Assembly (NCBI GenBank): GCA_943332105.1
Contig: CALQOD010000018.1
Span: 1-37,190 of the forward strand
DNA: 37,190 nt
Origin: Chitinophaga pinensis
GTDB taxonomy: Bacteria > Bacteroidota > Bacteroidia > AKYH767-A > OLB10
Direction of reading: 5' to 3'
Shown here: piece after piece, positions 14,371 through 24,706 of the stretch
Layout of the letters: every line of letters starts with the position of its first letter
Position numbering within the stretch: position 1 is the stretch's first letter
Notes under the pieces: generated by a model
What the model was told of the DNA's origin: nothing
The model's input: only the letters and a program-made list of their open reading frames with translations
Databases searched by the model: none
Made by a program: the position numbers and the translations under genes

Positions 14371-16389
14371 GTGATAAATCAGGAAACCAAGGAGCGTATT
14401 TTAGAGGCCTGCCGCATTGAAGAGGTGGTGGGTGATTTTGTGTCGTTGAAGAAGCGTGGAGCTAACTTGCTCGGGGTTTGTCCTTTTCATAACGAGCGTA
14501 CGCCTTCGTTTACCGTGTCGCCTGCAAAAGGATTTTTTAAATGCTTCGGATGCGGTAAGGCCGGTGATTCGGTTACCTTCATGATGGAGCATGAGCAACT
14601 CTCGTTTCCAGAAGCATTACGTTACCTTGCTGGTAAGTATAGTATCACCATTGAAGAGGAAGCGCCATCTGCAAAAATGATGGAGGCACAATCGCAACGC
14701 GAGAGTTTGTTTGCAATGATGGATTTTGCAAAGAACTTTTACGTCGATTACTTGTGGAATAATGATGAAGGTATTGCCATCGGATTAAGTTATTTCAGAG
14801 AGCGTGGATTCACGGATGAGATTATACGGAAGTTTGAATTAGGATTTTCACCTGATAAATGGGATGGGCTTACTTCATCGGCAACTGGTGCAGGATATAA
14901 AGAAGAAATTTTAGAGAAGGCAGGATTGCTGATTATTAACGAACAAAAAAAATACGATCGCTTTCGTGGACGAGTAATGTTTCCTGTTGCCAGTTTAACA
15001 GGTCGTACGATTGCCTTTGGTGCGCGTATTTTAAAAACAGACCCGAAGAGTCCGAAGTATTTAAACTCGCCTGAGACAGAAATTTATTTCAAGAGTAAAA
15101 GTTTATATGGTATCTCGCATGCGAAGAAGTCGATTGTAGAAAAAGATGTTTGTTATTTAGTAGAAGGATATACCGATGTAATCTCTTTACATCAGGCAGG
15201 CATAGAAAACGTGGTAGCAAGTTCAGGTACCTCGCTAACGGTAGAGCAGATACGCTTAATTGGTCGTTATACAAAAAATATTACTGTGTTGTATGACGGA
15301 GATGCTGCTGGTATTAAAGCTTCGTTAAGAGGAATTAATTTAATCCTTGAAGAAGGAATGAACGTGCGTGTGGTTTTATTTCCTGATGGAGAAGATCCGG
15401 ACTCGTATTCACGAAAAGTTTCTACTGTTGAGTTATTAGAATATTTAACAAAATCTGCTGTCGATTTTATTTCATTCAAAACAAAATTATTATTAAGTGA
15501 TACAGCAGGCGATCCAATTAAAAAAGCAGGATTAATTCGTGATATTGTTGAGACGATTGCGGTAGTTCCGGATGCAATTTCAAGAGCAGCTTATCTACGA
15601 CAAGCATCAACTTTGATGGAGATGAGTGAAGGGGTGTTGATAGCGGAGATGAATAAAATTATTCGTACACGCAACAATCGTCAAACAGAGGAACAGCAAA
15701 CACCAGTGCAAAATCAGGCGGGGGAAATGCTTGATAGAATTGAGAAACAATACGAAGAAGAGCAATTGATCAATGATGAGCATAGTACCGAAGTTCACGA
15801 AGAAGAAATAATTCGTATTCTTTTAAATTATGCGGAAGAAATATTTCCTCTTCCAGATTTCAATAAATACGCAGCAGAGGATCCGGCTAAGGCGAAGCAA
15901 AAAAAGAAAGAGGTAGTTATCGAAAAACAAGAGTTGCAACATATTAAAGTGAAGGATTTTATTTTTGAAATTCTTAAAACGGATGGTATTAGTTTTACAA
16001 ACGAAGGATATGCAGGACTGTTAGCAGAGTTTGCTAATCTGATAACAAACGAAACAGACTATAATGCTCAAACCTTTATCAATAATTTAAATCCTGATTT
16101 GAAACCATTGGCAATTTCATTAGTCACACCTAAATATGAATTAGCTGATTGGAAATCGAAGGGAATAATTGTGCGATTAGATAAAGACAGAATCGATAAA
16201 ACCGTTGTAGATGCCATGGTTTATATCCAGAAAAAAATGGCCAATAAGAAAGCAATGGAGTTTCAAAATGAAATTAAAGAACGTTCAGAAGTGGGAGCAG
16301 ATATTGATGATTTACTTGCCCACTATCAGGAATTAATCAACCTGAAAATGGTTTTAAACCGAATCACGAATACTGTTATCAATAAGTAA
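14371..16389 (+). CDS. dnaG: DNA primase DnaG
   Basis: 672 residues with a GTG start. Lays RNA primers at the replication fork. The CHC2 zinc finger has Cys37, His40, Cys58 and Cys61; the Toprim core has EGYTD (265-269) and DGDAAG (309-314). The C-terminal part (about 450-672), which would bind the DnaB helicase, is charged and coiled-coil-like, as expected. The stop TAA abuts the stop of the convergent thioredoxin gene with no base between. Upstream is the toxin-antitoxin patch. Confidence 0.96.
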   Translation: MINQETKERILEACRIEEVVGDFVSLKKRGANLLGVCPFHNERTPSFTVSPAKGFFKCFGCGKAGDSVTFMMEHEQLSFPEALRYLAGKYSITIEEEAPSAKMMEAQSQRESLFAMMDFAKNFYVDYLWNNDEGIAIGLSYFRERGFTDEIIRKFELGFSPDKWDGLTSSATGAGYKEEILEKAGLLIINEQKKYDRFRGRVMFPVASLTGRTIAFGARILKTDPKSPKYLNSPETEIYFKSKSLYGISHAKKSIVEKDVCYLVEGYTDVISLHQAGIENVVASSGTSLTVEQIRLIGRYTKNITVLYDGDAAGIKASLRGINLILEEGMNVRVVLFPDGEDPDSYSRKVSTVELLEYLTKSAVDFISFKTKLLLSDTAGDPIKKAGLIRDIVETIAVVPDAISRAAYLRQASTLMEMSEGVLIAEMNKIIRTRNNRQTEEQQTPVQNQAGEMLDRIEKQYEEEQLINDEHSTEVHEEEIIRILLNYAEEIFPLPDFNKYAAEDPAKAKQKKKEVVIEKQELQHIKVKDFIFEILKTDGISFTNEGYAGLLAEFANLITNETDYNAQTFINNLNPDLKPLAISLVTPKYELADWKSKGIIVRLDKDRIDKTVVDAMVYIQKKMANKKAMEFQNEIKERSEVGADIDDLLAHYQELINLKMVLNRITNTVINK

Positions 16390-17541
16390 TTAACGGATTA
16401 ATTTTTTAATCGTTCTTTCAAATTCCAATTTATAAGCTTCATATTCTTTACCAGTAGCAGGTCCCGAAAATCCTGCATGCACCTTCACCACTTTCCCTTT
16501 TTCATCAATGAATAACGTAGTGGGAAAAGAAATAAAATCTCTTATTTGAGGAATAACTTTCATCACATTGTCTTTACCAGCAATACCTGCAATTAAAACA
16601 GGATATTTTAAATCGAGATTTTTTACAAAGCGTTCCGCACTCACTTTCGCTTTTGAAAAGTCAGCGCTACGTTCAAAGGCTAATCCGATAATTTCTAATC
16701 CTTGATCGTGATAGGTTTTGTAAATCTCATTAAAGTACTTTGCTTCATCCATACAGTTCGGACACCAAGAACCCATGAACTGAATGATGGTTGCTTTTTT
16801 CTGAAAGCGTTTATCTGCAATTGAAACGATGTTACTATCTAAATCAGGAAATGCAAAATTCAGCGCACCTTCTACATGTGTGATGGTATTAGGATCGCGA
16901 AGCTTTGCATTTTCATTTCTGCGTGCATGGAACGGAGCTTTATAAGTATTGCCTGAATAAAACATTCCTGAGATGGAATCATTTTTTACATCTGCGACAT
17001 AGAGCCACGCATGTGCACCATCAAATACACTTAATTTTAAAGTATTGCCAACTATAACGCCTTCGAGGTAACGATGATCGCCCGTTTCAGTTAAGAAGGT
17101 ACCAGTAACATGATTACCATCTTGATTGAATACTCCAATCGCAAGCGATGAATCAGGACTATCAACATCAAACCATGTTTCCCACTTACCTGTAATGTTT
17201 AACGTAGTATTTCCTTTATCAGGAAAGCGTTCTGTTACTCCTTTGTAACCAACAAAAACTACTTCAGGATTTCCCTTTTTACTGTAGTTAATCCATTTAC
17301 CACGCAAGCGATCACCTTCAATATGTAGTTTAATTTCTGAATCGAAATAAGGGGGACGAATAAAGAGCGAATCGCCACGTACATCGATAATTTCACAAAC
17401 AATACGTTCTTCTGCATTATGAATCACGAAAACAATATTGCCTTTCTCTTCTTTAAATTCAAAGTTAAATGGTAATGGCTGACCCGGAAGAAATAATTGT
17501 CCGAGCCACATGCCCAATAATAAACCAATATTGTAAACCAT
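16390..17541 (-). CDS. TlpA-like thioredoxin-fold protein, exported
   Basis: 383 residues. A short hydrophobic N-terminus is probably a signal peptide, though without the usual Lys/Arg. Residues 20-220 are beta-rich with repeated GKW/GxxxGxF patterns, like the N-terminal domain of Bacteroidota TlpA/DUF4369-like disulfide reductases. Residues 235-383 are the AhpC/TSA-thioredoxin domain with active site W259-C-P-N-C263. It probably reduces or exchanges disulfides in the periplasm. It is the last gene of a minus-strand run, 6 nt after the small lipoprotein gene. Confidence 0.88.
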   Translation of the reverse strand: MVYNIGLLLGMWLGQLFLPGQPLPFNFEFKEEKGNIVFVIHNAEERIVCEIIDVRGDSLFIRPPYFDSEIKLHIEGDRLRGKWINYSKKGNPEVVFVGYKGVTERFPDKGNTTLNITGKWETWFDVDSPDSSLAIGVFNQDGNHVTGTFLTETGDHRYLEGVIVGNTLKLSVFDGAHAWLYVADVKNDSISGMFYSGNTYKAPFHARRNENAKLRDPNTITHVEGALNFAFPDLDSNIVSIADKRFQKKATIIQFMGSWCPNCMDEAKYFNEIYKTYHDQGLEIIGLAFERSADFSKAKVSAERFVKNLDLKYPVLIAGIAGKDNVMKVIPQIRDFISFPTTLFIDEKGKVVKVHAGFSGPATGKEYEAYKLEFERTIKKLIR

Positions 17542-17547
17542 AATATT

Positions 17548-18081
17548 TTAGTTAATTACTCCTGTAATGAGATAGTATGAGGTGTCAGATAAAACAATTT
17601 TTTCTTTTGCGTAAATTGAAAAATAAGATAGCGGAACATATTCTATTTGTTGCTTAGAATAATAAAAAGTATTTTCTTTCATTCGTTCAATATAAATTCT
17701 TTTAGTGTTATTTTGATGATTAACAACAACGAACTTTCTTACTTCAGCCTTCGATTCTTTAGCGGTATAAGTGATAATTGAACTATCACCTTGTTGAATA
17801 GAATCAATGTTATAGTTTAAATATTTTTCAGCAATATTACAGGTAACAATTAATTCAAATTCTTTATTCCAGTCAACACTATCTAACTGCAATATTTCTT
17901 TTTTACCATTGTATTCTGCAGTTTTATAAAACTTATAATTATCTTTTTTAAGTAATATTATTTGACTTCTAATAAAGTCCGCACTATTAAATAGTTTTTT
18001 AGAATTATTTGTAACATCACTATTACAGCTATATATGTAAATTAAGCAACAAAAAATTATTCCGTTTAATGCGTTTTTCAT
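17548..18081 (-). CDS. Putative lipoprotein, unknown
   Basis: 177 residues. The N-terminus ends in IYSC (Cys19), a poor but possible lipobox. The rest is beta-rich without recognised motifs. It starts 1 nt after the stop of the TMTC-like gene and ends 6 nt before the TlpA-like gene, so it shares their transcript. It is the only clue to a joint envelope role. I do not recognise the family. Confidence 0.75.
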   Translation of the reverse strand: MKNALNGIIFCCLIYIYSCNSDVTNNSKKLFNSADFIRSQIILLKKDNYKFYKTAEYNGKKEILQLDSVDWNKEFELIVTCNIAEKYLNYNIDSIQQGDSSIITYTAKESKAEVRKFVVVNHQNNTKRIYIERMKENTFYYSKQQIEYVPLSYFSIYAKEKIVLSDTSYYLITGVIN

Positions 18082-18082
18082 A

Positions 18083-20182
18083 TTATAAATTTAATCCAAG
18101 TTCTCTAGCTTTAGCTAAACAATCATTTGCTTTGATGGTATCCCCCATATTTCTATAGGTAATACTTAAATTCACCCATGCCTTGCCGTTTGAAGGGTCG
18201 AGTTTAACGGATTCATTAAACCAGTATAAACAAGAATCCTTCACTCCCATTACTGCATAACAGTTCCCAAGATTATTATAAGCATCAGCATAAGAAGGAT
18301 TAATCGATAGTGCTTTTTTGTAATTATCAATTGCATAACGAAAATCATTTTTCTGTGCATAGATATTTCCACGGTTGTAATAGGCTTTATCAAAATCGGG
18401 TTTCATACTAATTGCTTTTTTAAAATTAGCAAATGATTCATCGTACATTTTGTTTTCACCTAAGTATAAAGCTAGATTGTTGTAGTTGTCTGGTGAAGCA
18501 GGATTTAATTTTAGTGAAGCTTTTAAATCTGCAATTGCTTTATCATACTGACCATTGTTGCCATAAGCAATACCTGCATTTGATAATTTTTCATCGGTGT
18601 CAAATGCTTTATAGCTTCGTGCTTGTTCAAGTGCATATACGGCATTTTTGAAATCATTTTTTTCTTTATATGCAATTCCTAAATTATACCAGGCATCGTT
18701 GTAATTCGGAATAATACTTACTCCTTTTGTGAGCTGTTCGATTGCTTGATCTAGATAAATGTTTTTCTGATTATTATCTTTTTCTTTTAACGCTTTTTCT
18801 ACAAGTAAAGCACTTCCATAAGCATAACGAATGCGTGCACTTTCTGGAGAAATTTTTACATCATGAGAAAGCAATGTGATATTATCTTTCCAATCATTAT
18901 TACGGGAATATGTTCGCGCGGAAAAAGCAAGTATAATTACGAGAAACAAAATGGTGGCGGTATTGGGTTTTAAAATTGTTGATGCTGATTTGTTTTTTGA
19001 ATCAGATACTTTAAGTAATTTATCAATTAATAATGCAGTTAACAAACAAAAACCGAAAGAAGCAGTATAGACAAATCGTTCACCCATCGTGGCTTCCAGT
19101 GTTAGGAATAAATTAGAAAGTAATGAGATACTTCCTAGGTAAAATAATATGGCAAATGCAACCAATGATTTTTTTGAAAATGAACGTAGTGTGAAAATGA
19201 GTCCGCCTATAGTTAAGGCCACCCCTAATAACGCTATCGGACTTCCGAAAGTAATGTTGGGAATCGTGTTGTAGGAATAATCAAATACCAATGACGCAGG
19301 TATTAATAATATTCCAACATATCTTGCAAGGATTCCGAACGCTGTTGCTAATTCCGATGCTTTATTGGGAGCTCCTACAAGCGAATTATTAATCAAGAGT
19401 ATTTCCTGTTCGCCAGTAAAAGTTCCTAATATGCGTGTTCTGATTAACATAAAAAAAACAAACAATGCAGCATAAGGAATAGATATTTTAATAATGCCGC
19501 TTATTTTTTTATCGGTAACAAACCATAACGCTAATGGATAGACTCCAAGCCAGGTTACACTGCTTTCCTTACTTAATAATGAGAGCATGAATGCAATGTA
19601 AGATAAAATAATCCAATGAATTTTATTTTTATCTATAAATTTAAACAACAATTGTAGGGCTAGTATTCCAAAGAAAAAGCTTAGTAATTCATCGCGACTT
19701 TTAATATTAGCGACTACTTCTGTATGAATAGGATGAGCTACAAATAACAAAGCAGCAGCAATAGGAATTAGGGGATGAAAGTTGTGAAGAATTCTTTTAA
19801 GTACAGAAAGTACAACGATAGATGTCAGCACGTAAAAAAGAATATTCACGATATGTCCTGCAAGGGGCGATCCATTACCAACTTGATACTCGACCGCGAA
19901 CATTGCAACCGATAAAGGACGATATAATCCTTCCTTCCGATCCCAGAATCCTGCTCGATAGGAATTCGTGAAAATTTCTTTGATTCCATCAACGCCTTTT
20001 TTGGTAAAGTTATTATTAGAGATTACCGTTCCATCGTCAACAGTGAAATCATGATTAATTGTGTTTGCATATAACAAGAATGAAAAAATAATTACTAGAA
20101 AATAAACGGGTGTCCAATTGAAAGGGGTATTATCTACCACCATTTTTTTATCAGGGATAATGGTCTTTGTTTTTTTGTTCAC
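18083..20182 (-). CDS. TMTC-like GT-C membrane protein with TPR repeats
   Basis: 699 residues with a GTG start; an ATG at residue 14 is an alternative. Residues 25-430 hold about ten membrane helices. FTVDDGTVI in the first outer loop is the acidic GT-C motif, and GLYRPLSV and HPIHTEVVANIKSRDELLS are signatures shared with TMTC-type O-mannosyltransferases. Residues 450-699 are about seven TPR repeats (NAWYNLG/DAYNNLG forms). It is likely a lipid-linked-sugar glycosyltransferase acting on exported proteins, but substrate and sugar are not known. It is 39 nt downstream of the L,D-transpeptidase and the first of a tight trio with the small lipoprotein and the TlpA-like protein. Confidence 0.85.
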   Translation of the reverse strand: MNKKTKTIIPDKKMVVDNTPFNWTPVYFLVIIFSFLLYANTINHDFTVDDGTVISNNNFTKKGVDGIKEIFTNSYRAGFWDRKEGLYRPLSVAMFAVEYQVGNGSPLAGHIVNILFYVLTSIVVLSVLKRILHNFHPLIPIAAALLFVAHPIHTEVVANIKSRDELLSFFFGILALQLLFKFIDKNKIHWIILSYIAFMLSLLSKESSVTWLGVYPLALWFVTDKKISGIIKISIPYAALFVFFMLIRTRILGTFTGEQEILLINNSLVGAPNKASELATAFGILARYVGILLIPASLVFDYSYNTIPNITFGSPIALLGVALTIGGLIFTLRSFSKKSLVAFAILFYLGSISLLSNLFLTLEATMGERFVYTASFGFCLLTALLIDKLLKVSDSKNKSASTILKPNTATILFLVIILAFSARTYSRNNDWKDNITLLSHDVKISPESARIRYAYGSALLVEKALKEKDNNQKNIYLDQAIEQLTKGVSIIPNYNDAWYNLGIAYKEKNDFKNAVYALEQARSYKAFDTDEKLSNAGIAYGNNGQYDKAIADLKASLKLNPASPDNYNNLALYLGENKMYDESFANFKKAISMKPDFDKAYYNRGNIYAQKNDFRYAIDNYKKALSINPSYADAYNNLGNCYAVMGVKDSCLYWFNESVKLDPSNGKAWVNLSITYRNMGDTIKANDCLAKARELGLNL

Positions 20183-20221
20183 GTTAAAGCAGCTTACTTA
20201 TCAGGTAAAAGTAAGTAAATT

Positions 20222-21805
20222 TTATTTTTTCGTGTTAATGGGGTGTTGTTCTTTATTCGAAGATGATATTTCTTTTTTTTCATCACCTTTTTTCTCCGCC
20301 TTTATTTCTTTAAGTCCTTTGAGCGGTTTTTGAATATAGTGATTGCTATCATAGAAAATAAACATATACGCGTTATGAGGTGTCCACCATCTTGTAAACT
20401 TCGACGGGTAATCATGCAAGCGAACACAGCCAAGGCTTATTGGAGTTCCCATAAATAATCCAGGACGTTTACCTCCCACTGCAAACTCATGAATACCATT
20501 TATAAAGCCTTTAGCACCTGGAAATTCATCTAAAGGAGTAATATGCATGAAATTAGGTAAATCAACAGTGCCACGATACTTAAGAACGCCACTCGTCCCT
20601 TTACCCATTATCTGATCGTGTCTTTTATCAATTGAATCATATTTAAGTTCTCTATCCCAAAAGCGAGAAGTAATTTTGTTTTGTGGTGCATAATAGCGAG
20701 GTTGTCCATCAAAATCATGCTGATTTGATTGTGGCGCTTTTGAGTTCTTAGAAGATGTTACAAATTGAGAAACTTTTATAATTGTATCATTTTGTATTTC
20801 GCATAAACATAAGCGTTGTCCAATGCAGTATGGTTTACCGTCAATGTAAATGATTGGATCTTTTTTCATTGGTGCAGTACGATACTTGTCTACATGTTGC
20901 AAGTAATTTTTTAATGTAATATAATCATTTGCCCAATTTATTTTTTCTGAATGCGATAAACCATTATACCAGACGTTAATGTTTTCAATTTTATTATAAT
21001 CAATGTGTTCTTTTTTGAGTACGGGAATTAATTTTTTAAACTCATTCAAACTATCATTTACGGCATATTCTTCAACACAACCCTTGCATTCACTTAAGCT
21101 ATTTGTAGTATTAAAGTCTGCCATAATGTACCGATTGCGTAAATTATTATCTTCTTTATAACTGTTATTGTATAAATCGTTTAATGAATAGTGCTTATTA
21201 TGTATTCGATCCATGTTTGTTAGTAGAGGAGCATAACATGGATTAATCAATAATATTTCTTCAGCATTTAAATTTGATTTAGAAAACATTTCGAAATCAA
21301 GAAACAGCATTCTTCTTTCATGGATGTCTTCTTTTTTTTCATTTTCAGAAGGGCATAAACGAATGCAGTTATTCCATTCGGAAACGTATTGTGTCTTTTT
21401 TGCGATTGTGTGAAAATGCGGATAAAGTATTTCTTTCCACAGTTTCGCGTATTTAGACTGTTCCACTTTTGTGATTAAAGAATTAATTGAAGAATCGTTT
21501 TTTAATTTTGAAACGGATATTTTTTTAAAGACAGGGAGATAATTTTCAAATTCATTATTAGATAATGAATCAGACAACTCAATTAAATGTTGAAGCGCAG
21601 TATTAAAATTATCAGCAATAATTACAGAATCGATGGCAGATTGAATTCCACCTTTATTATTTCTGAAGCCGACAGCCTGCTTTAATATCTGTACTTGCGT
21701 ATTATCAGAAAAAGTCAATATAAAAAACATCGCTATGGCGACGATAAACAATGCAGCTGTAGTAACGCCTATTTTTTTAGAAAGCAACATGTTCTTGAAA
21801 AGCAT
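20222..21805 (-). CDS. L,D-transpeptidase (YkuD family)
   Basis: About 527 residues from the ATG at 21805. The reading frame opens with a TTG at 21811 that lies inside the -7 box, so it was not used; an ATG at 21790 is also possible. One N-terminal membrane anchor is followed by a 300-residue helical, Cys-containing region, then the YkuD catalytic domain: His441 in GIHEFAVGG and Cys462 in ISLGCVRLHDYPS (numbering from the TTG). It would form 3-3 cross-links or anchor proteins in peptidoglycan. The tail is Lys/Glu-rich. It has its own promoter downstream of the pyrophosphatase terminator. Confidence 0.88.
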   Translation of the reverse strand: MLFKNMLLSKKIGVTTAALFIVAIAMFFILTFSDNTQVQILKQAVGFRNNKGGIQSAIDSVIIADNFNTALQHLIELSDSLSNNEFENYLPVFKKISVSKLKNDSSINSLITKVEQSKYAKLWKEILYPHFHTIAKKTQYVSEWNNCIRLCPSENEKKEDIHERRMLFLDFEMFSKSNLNAEEILLINPCYAPLLTNMDRIHNKHYSLNDLYNNSYKEDNNLRNRYIMADFNTTNSLSECKGCVEEYAVNDSLNEFKKLIPVLKKEHIDYNKIENINVWYNGLSHSEKINWANDYITLKNYLQHVDKYRTAPMKKDPIIYIDGKPYCIGQRLCLCEIQNDTIIKVSQFVTSSKNSKAPQSNQHDFDGQPRYYAPQNKITSRFWDRELKYDSIDKRHDQIMGKGTSGVLKYRGTVDLPNFMHITPLDEFPGAKGFINGIHEFAVGGKRPGLFMGTPISLGCVRLHDYPSKFTRWWTPHNAYMFIFYDSNHYIQKPLKGLKEIKAEKKGDEKKEISSSNKEQHPINTKK

Positions 21806-21808
21806 AAT

Positions 21809-21816
21809 CAAAAGTA
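21809..21816 (-). promoter_or_regulatory. Promoter -7 box of the L,D-transpeptidase gene
   Basis: TACTTTTG on the minus strand matches TAnnTTTG and ends 3 nt before the ATG at 21805. Confidence 0.5.
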
Positions 21817-21844
21817 AATAATAGTGGTAAGTAACAGAAATAAA

Positions 21845-21870
21845 AAAGGCCTTCTTTTCAGAAGACCTTT
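21845..21870 (-). terminator. Terminator of the pyrophosphatase gene
   Basis: An 11-bp stem with one mismatch (AAAGGCCTTCT with AGAAGACCTTT on the plus strand) and a 4-nt loop. On the minus strand it runs into TTTTTT. It lies 20 nt after the stop of hppA. Confidence 0.82.
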
Positions 21871-21890
21871 AAAAATATATTTAATTGGGT

Positions 21891-24335
21891 TTATTTTTTC
21901 TTGCAGCAATCTTTTTCACCACCCATTTTCTTTTGACATTCTTCTTTTGACATGTCTCCACATCCTTCCATATTACCTTCTTTGCATCCTTCCATTCCTT
22001 TGTGACATTCCATCATTGCGTTCATGCAAGCATCAGCTTTCATATGGCATTTGCCATTTTCCATCTTCACACATGCAGTGCTGTCTATTATTCCTGCTTG
22101 CATCCAAACTGCACACATAGATGAATCGATAATGCAATTACCTTCAGCATCTTTATCGCACGACATCATTGGTGTTCCGCATTCCATTTTATTTGAGGAA
22201 CAATTATCCATTCCTGTTTCACCACCATTAACAGCAATATATGGAGCAATTACTAATGATACAATCGACATTAATTTAATTAGAATGTTCATCGAAGGTC
22301 CAGAGGTATCTTTAAATGGATCACCTACTGTATCACCTGTAACAGAAGCTTTATGTGGCTCCGATTTTTTGTAGAACATCTCTCCGTTGATCATTACTCC
22401 TTTTTCAAATGATTTTTTTGCGTTATCCCATGCACCACCAGCGTTCGATTGAAAAATACCCATTAACACACCACTCACCGTTACACCTGCAAGTAAACCA
22501 CCTAACACTTCTGGTCCGAAAACAAATCCAACGATTAATGGCGTTATAAGCGCGATGGCGCCCGGCATAATCATTTCACGAATAGAGGCTTTAGTTGAAA
22601 TAGCAACACATTTTTCATATTCTGGCTTTGCTGTATAATCCATAATACCAGGAATTTCACGGAATTGACGACGAACTTCCTGTACCATATCCATTGCAGC
22701 TTTACCAACCGCTTGAATACATAATGCAGAGAAGATAAATGGAATCATACCTCCAACGAATAAACCAGCTAATACATCGGCCTTATAAATATCGATACTA
22801 TTAATTCCGGCAACGCCAACAAATGCTGCAAATAATGCCAATGATGTTAAAGCGGCAGAAGCAATCGCAAATCCTTTTCCTGTTGCTGCTGTTGTATTAC
22901 CAACCGCATCTAAATTATCAGTACGCTCACGAACTTCTGGAGGCAATTGACTCATCTCAGCAATTCCACCAGCATTATCAGCAATAGGACCAAATGCATC
23001 AATCGCTAACTGCATAGCTGTAGTTGCCATCATACCCGCAGCTGCAATTGCTACTCCGTATAATCCAGCAAAATAATAAGAAGTCATAATTCCCGCTGCT
23101 AATGTGATAACAGGAATTACAGTCGATTTCATTCCAACAGCTAAGCCACCAATGATGTTAGTAGCATGACCAGTAGATGATTGTTGAATAATTGAGTTCA
23201 CAGGACCTTTACCCATCGCTGTGTAATATTCGGTCACTATACTCATAATTGCACCAACCACGGTACCTACAACGATGGCCATAAAAACACCCATTTTTGT
23301 AAATGTTGCAGCTCTTAAAGTAATATCACCCTCTGGTAACATATAATCCACAATAAAATAAGAAGCAATAACCGTTAAAATCATGGATGCCCAATTACCA
23401 AGGTTTAATGCATTTTGTACATTCGATTTTTCATCTTTAATAGATACGAACCATGTTCCTACTATTGAGAAAATAATTCCTAATCCACAAATTACCATTG
23501 GTAATAAAATTGGCGACATCCCACCGAAGTTATCTGTTACTTCAACTTCTTGACCTAATACCATTGTAGCAAGAATAGTAGCCACATAAGAACCGAATAA
23601 ATCGGCACCCATACCAGCTACATCACCTACGTTATCACCTACGTTATCAGCAATTGTTGCTGGGTTACGAACATCATCTTCAGGAATTCCTGCTTCTACT
23701 TTACCTACTAAGTCAGCACCTACGTCAGCAGCTTTAGTATAAATACCACCACCAACACGGGCAAATAAGGCAATCGATTCAGCACCTAAAGAAAACCCTG
23801 TTAATACTTCAATAGAAGTAGAAACCGCATTGCTTCCTAGACCAGAAAATATGCTTAAAAATGCGATAAATAAACCTCCTAAACCAAGGATTGCTAAACC
23901 AGCAACCCCTAATCCCATTACGGTTCCACCTGTAAAGGAAACTTTTAATGCTTGCTTTAAACTTGTACGGGCAGCTTGTGTGGTACGTACATTCGCTTTT
24001 GTTGCGACTTTCATTCCGATATAACCTGCTGTAGCAGAGAACACAGCTCCAATAATAAAGGCGATAGAGATAATCCAACTAGAGTGAATTTCTTTTCCGT
24101 TTACCTCGTGAATGGTACCAGAGTATGCCAACAAGGCAGCAGCAATTGAAACGAAAATGGCTAATACTTTCCATTCAGCTTTTAAAAACGCCATTGCGCC
24201 ATCAGCTATATAACCAGCTAATTCTTGCATTTTTGCATCGCCAGCATCTTGTTTACTAACCCAAGCGGATTTAATAGCCATCACAATCAGGCCTACAATC
24301 CCAAGTACGGGAATCAAATAAATTATATTGTCCAT
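21891..24335 (-). CDS. hppA: Membrane-bound pyrophosphatase with Cys-rich tail
   Basis: 814 residues, longer than most of the family because of a tail. Residues 1-709 are the normal 16-helix pump: [35 protein letters not shown] and [17 protein letters not shown] carry the Asp/Glu/Lys set for Mg-PPi. [11 protein letters not shown], with Ala and Gly at the K+-dependence positions, points to a K+-dependent enzyme. Whether H+ or Na+ is moved was not settled. Residues 710-814 (bases 21894-22208) have 14 Cys and 14 Met, near-heptad Cys spacing and no hydrophobic segment; by family topology this tail would face the periplasm. A weak -7-like box (TAAATTCG) is at 24354-24361. A terminator follows. Confidence 0.95.
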   Translation of the reverse strand: MDNIIYLIPVLGIVGLIVMAIKSAWVSKQDAGDAKMQELAGYIADGAMAFLKAEWKVLAIFVSIAAALLAYSGTIHEVNGKEIHSSWIISIAFIIGAVFSATAGYIGMKVATKANVRTTQAARTSLKQALKVSFTGGTVMGLGVAGLAILGLGGLFIAFLSIFSGLGSNAVSTSIEVLTGFSLGAESIALFARVGGGIYTKAADVGADLVGKVEAGIPEDDVRNPATIADNVGDNVGDVAGMGADLFGSYVATILATMVLGQEVEVTDNFGGMSPILLPMVICGLGIIFSIVGTWFVSIKDEKSNVQNALNLGNWASMILTVIASYFIVDYMLPEGDITLRAATFTKMGVFMAIVVGTVVGAIMSIVTEYYTAMGKGPVNSIIQQSSTGHATNIIGGLAVGMKSTVIPVITLAAGIMTSYYFAGLYGVAIAAAGMMATTAMQLAIDAFGPIADNAGGIAEMSQLPPEVRERTDNLDAVGNTTAATGKGFAIASAALTSLALFAAFVGVAGINSIDIYKADVLAGLFVGGMIPFIFSALCIQAVGKAAMDMVQEVRRQFREIPGIMDYTAKPEYEKCVAISTKASIREMIMPGAIALITPLIVGFVFGPEVLGGLLAGVTVSGVLMGIFQSNAGGAWDNAKKSFEKGVMINGEMFYKKSEPHKASVTGDTVGDPFKDTSGPSMNILIKLMSIVSLVIAPYIAVNGGETGMDNCSSNKMECGTPMMSCDKDAEGNCIIDSSMCAVWMQAGIIDSTACVKMENGKCHMKADACMNAMMECHKGMEGCKEGNMEGCGDMSKEECQKKMGGEKDCCKKK

Positions 24336-24361
24336 AAGTTCATTTTAGGGACGCGAATTTA

Positions 24362-24706
24362 CCCCTTTTTGCCCTTTAAACCAAAAAATCGGGTTTATTA
24401 AATTCTCAAATTTAAAAGAGAAACGAGCCCAGAGAAGTCTGATAATAAAAATCAATAAAGAGTAACTACTGAAAATCAGCAGTTAAGCAATTAAAAAATT
24501 GTCGGACAAAGTAAATACAATGGGGCTGTGTATTATTGAAATAAAACAGTAAACGCGTAATAATAACCAGAATAATCAATTGCTCGTTTTTAAATTGATG
24601 CGTGGAAAGTTCTTATTAATCCGCACTTAAACAAATAGCAAGTGTAATTGGGCAACAAACAACAAACAATTGCAGCTATGGATTTTATCTATTAGATTTG
24701 TAATTA
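24362..24706. other. Intergenic region between divergent genes
   Basis: No gene seen. It contains an inverted repeat, AACTACTGA (24464-24472) and TCAGCAGTT (24476-24484) around AAA with one mismatch and no T tract, so it is not a terminator. The right end carries the promoter of the gene at 24707. A long leader or small RNA cannot be excluded. Confidence 0.4.
24670..24700 (+). promoter_or_regulatory. Promoter of the secreted Lys/Glu-rich protein
   Basis: TTG (24670-24672), 20 nt, then TAGATTTG (24693-24700): a full Bacteroidota -33/-7 promoter with good spacing. The -7 box ends 6 nt before the ATG. Confidence 0.75.

Noticed and set aside
18433-18651. Plus-strand reading frame inside the TPR region
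   Set aside because: Shadow of the repetitive TPR codons on the other strand.
21894-22208. The Cys-rich tail of the pyrophosphatase as a frameshift artefact
   Set aside because: The frame is continuous with the last membrane helix, the composition is regular to the end, and a terminator lies 20 nt after the stop.
22024-22374. Plus-strand reading frame opposite the Cys-rich tail
   Set aside because: Antisense to hppA, a low-complexity mirror of the Cys/Met codons, with no promoter or family match.
24464-24484. Terminator in the hppA upstream region
   Set aside because: The 9-bp hairpin has no T tract on either strand, so it is at best an operator or a structural element.
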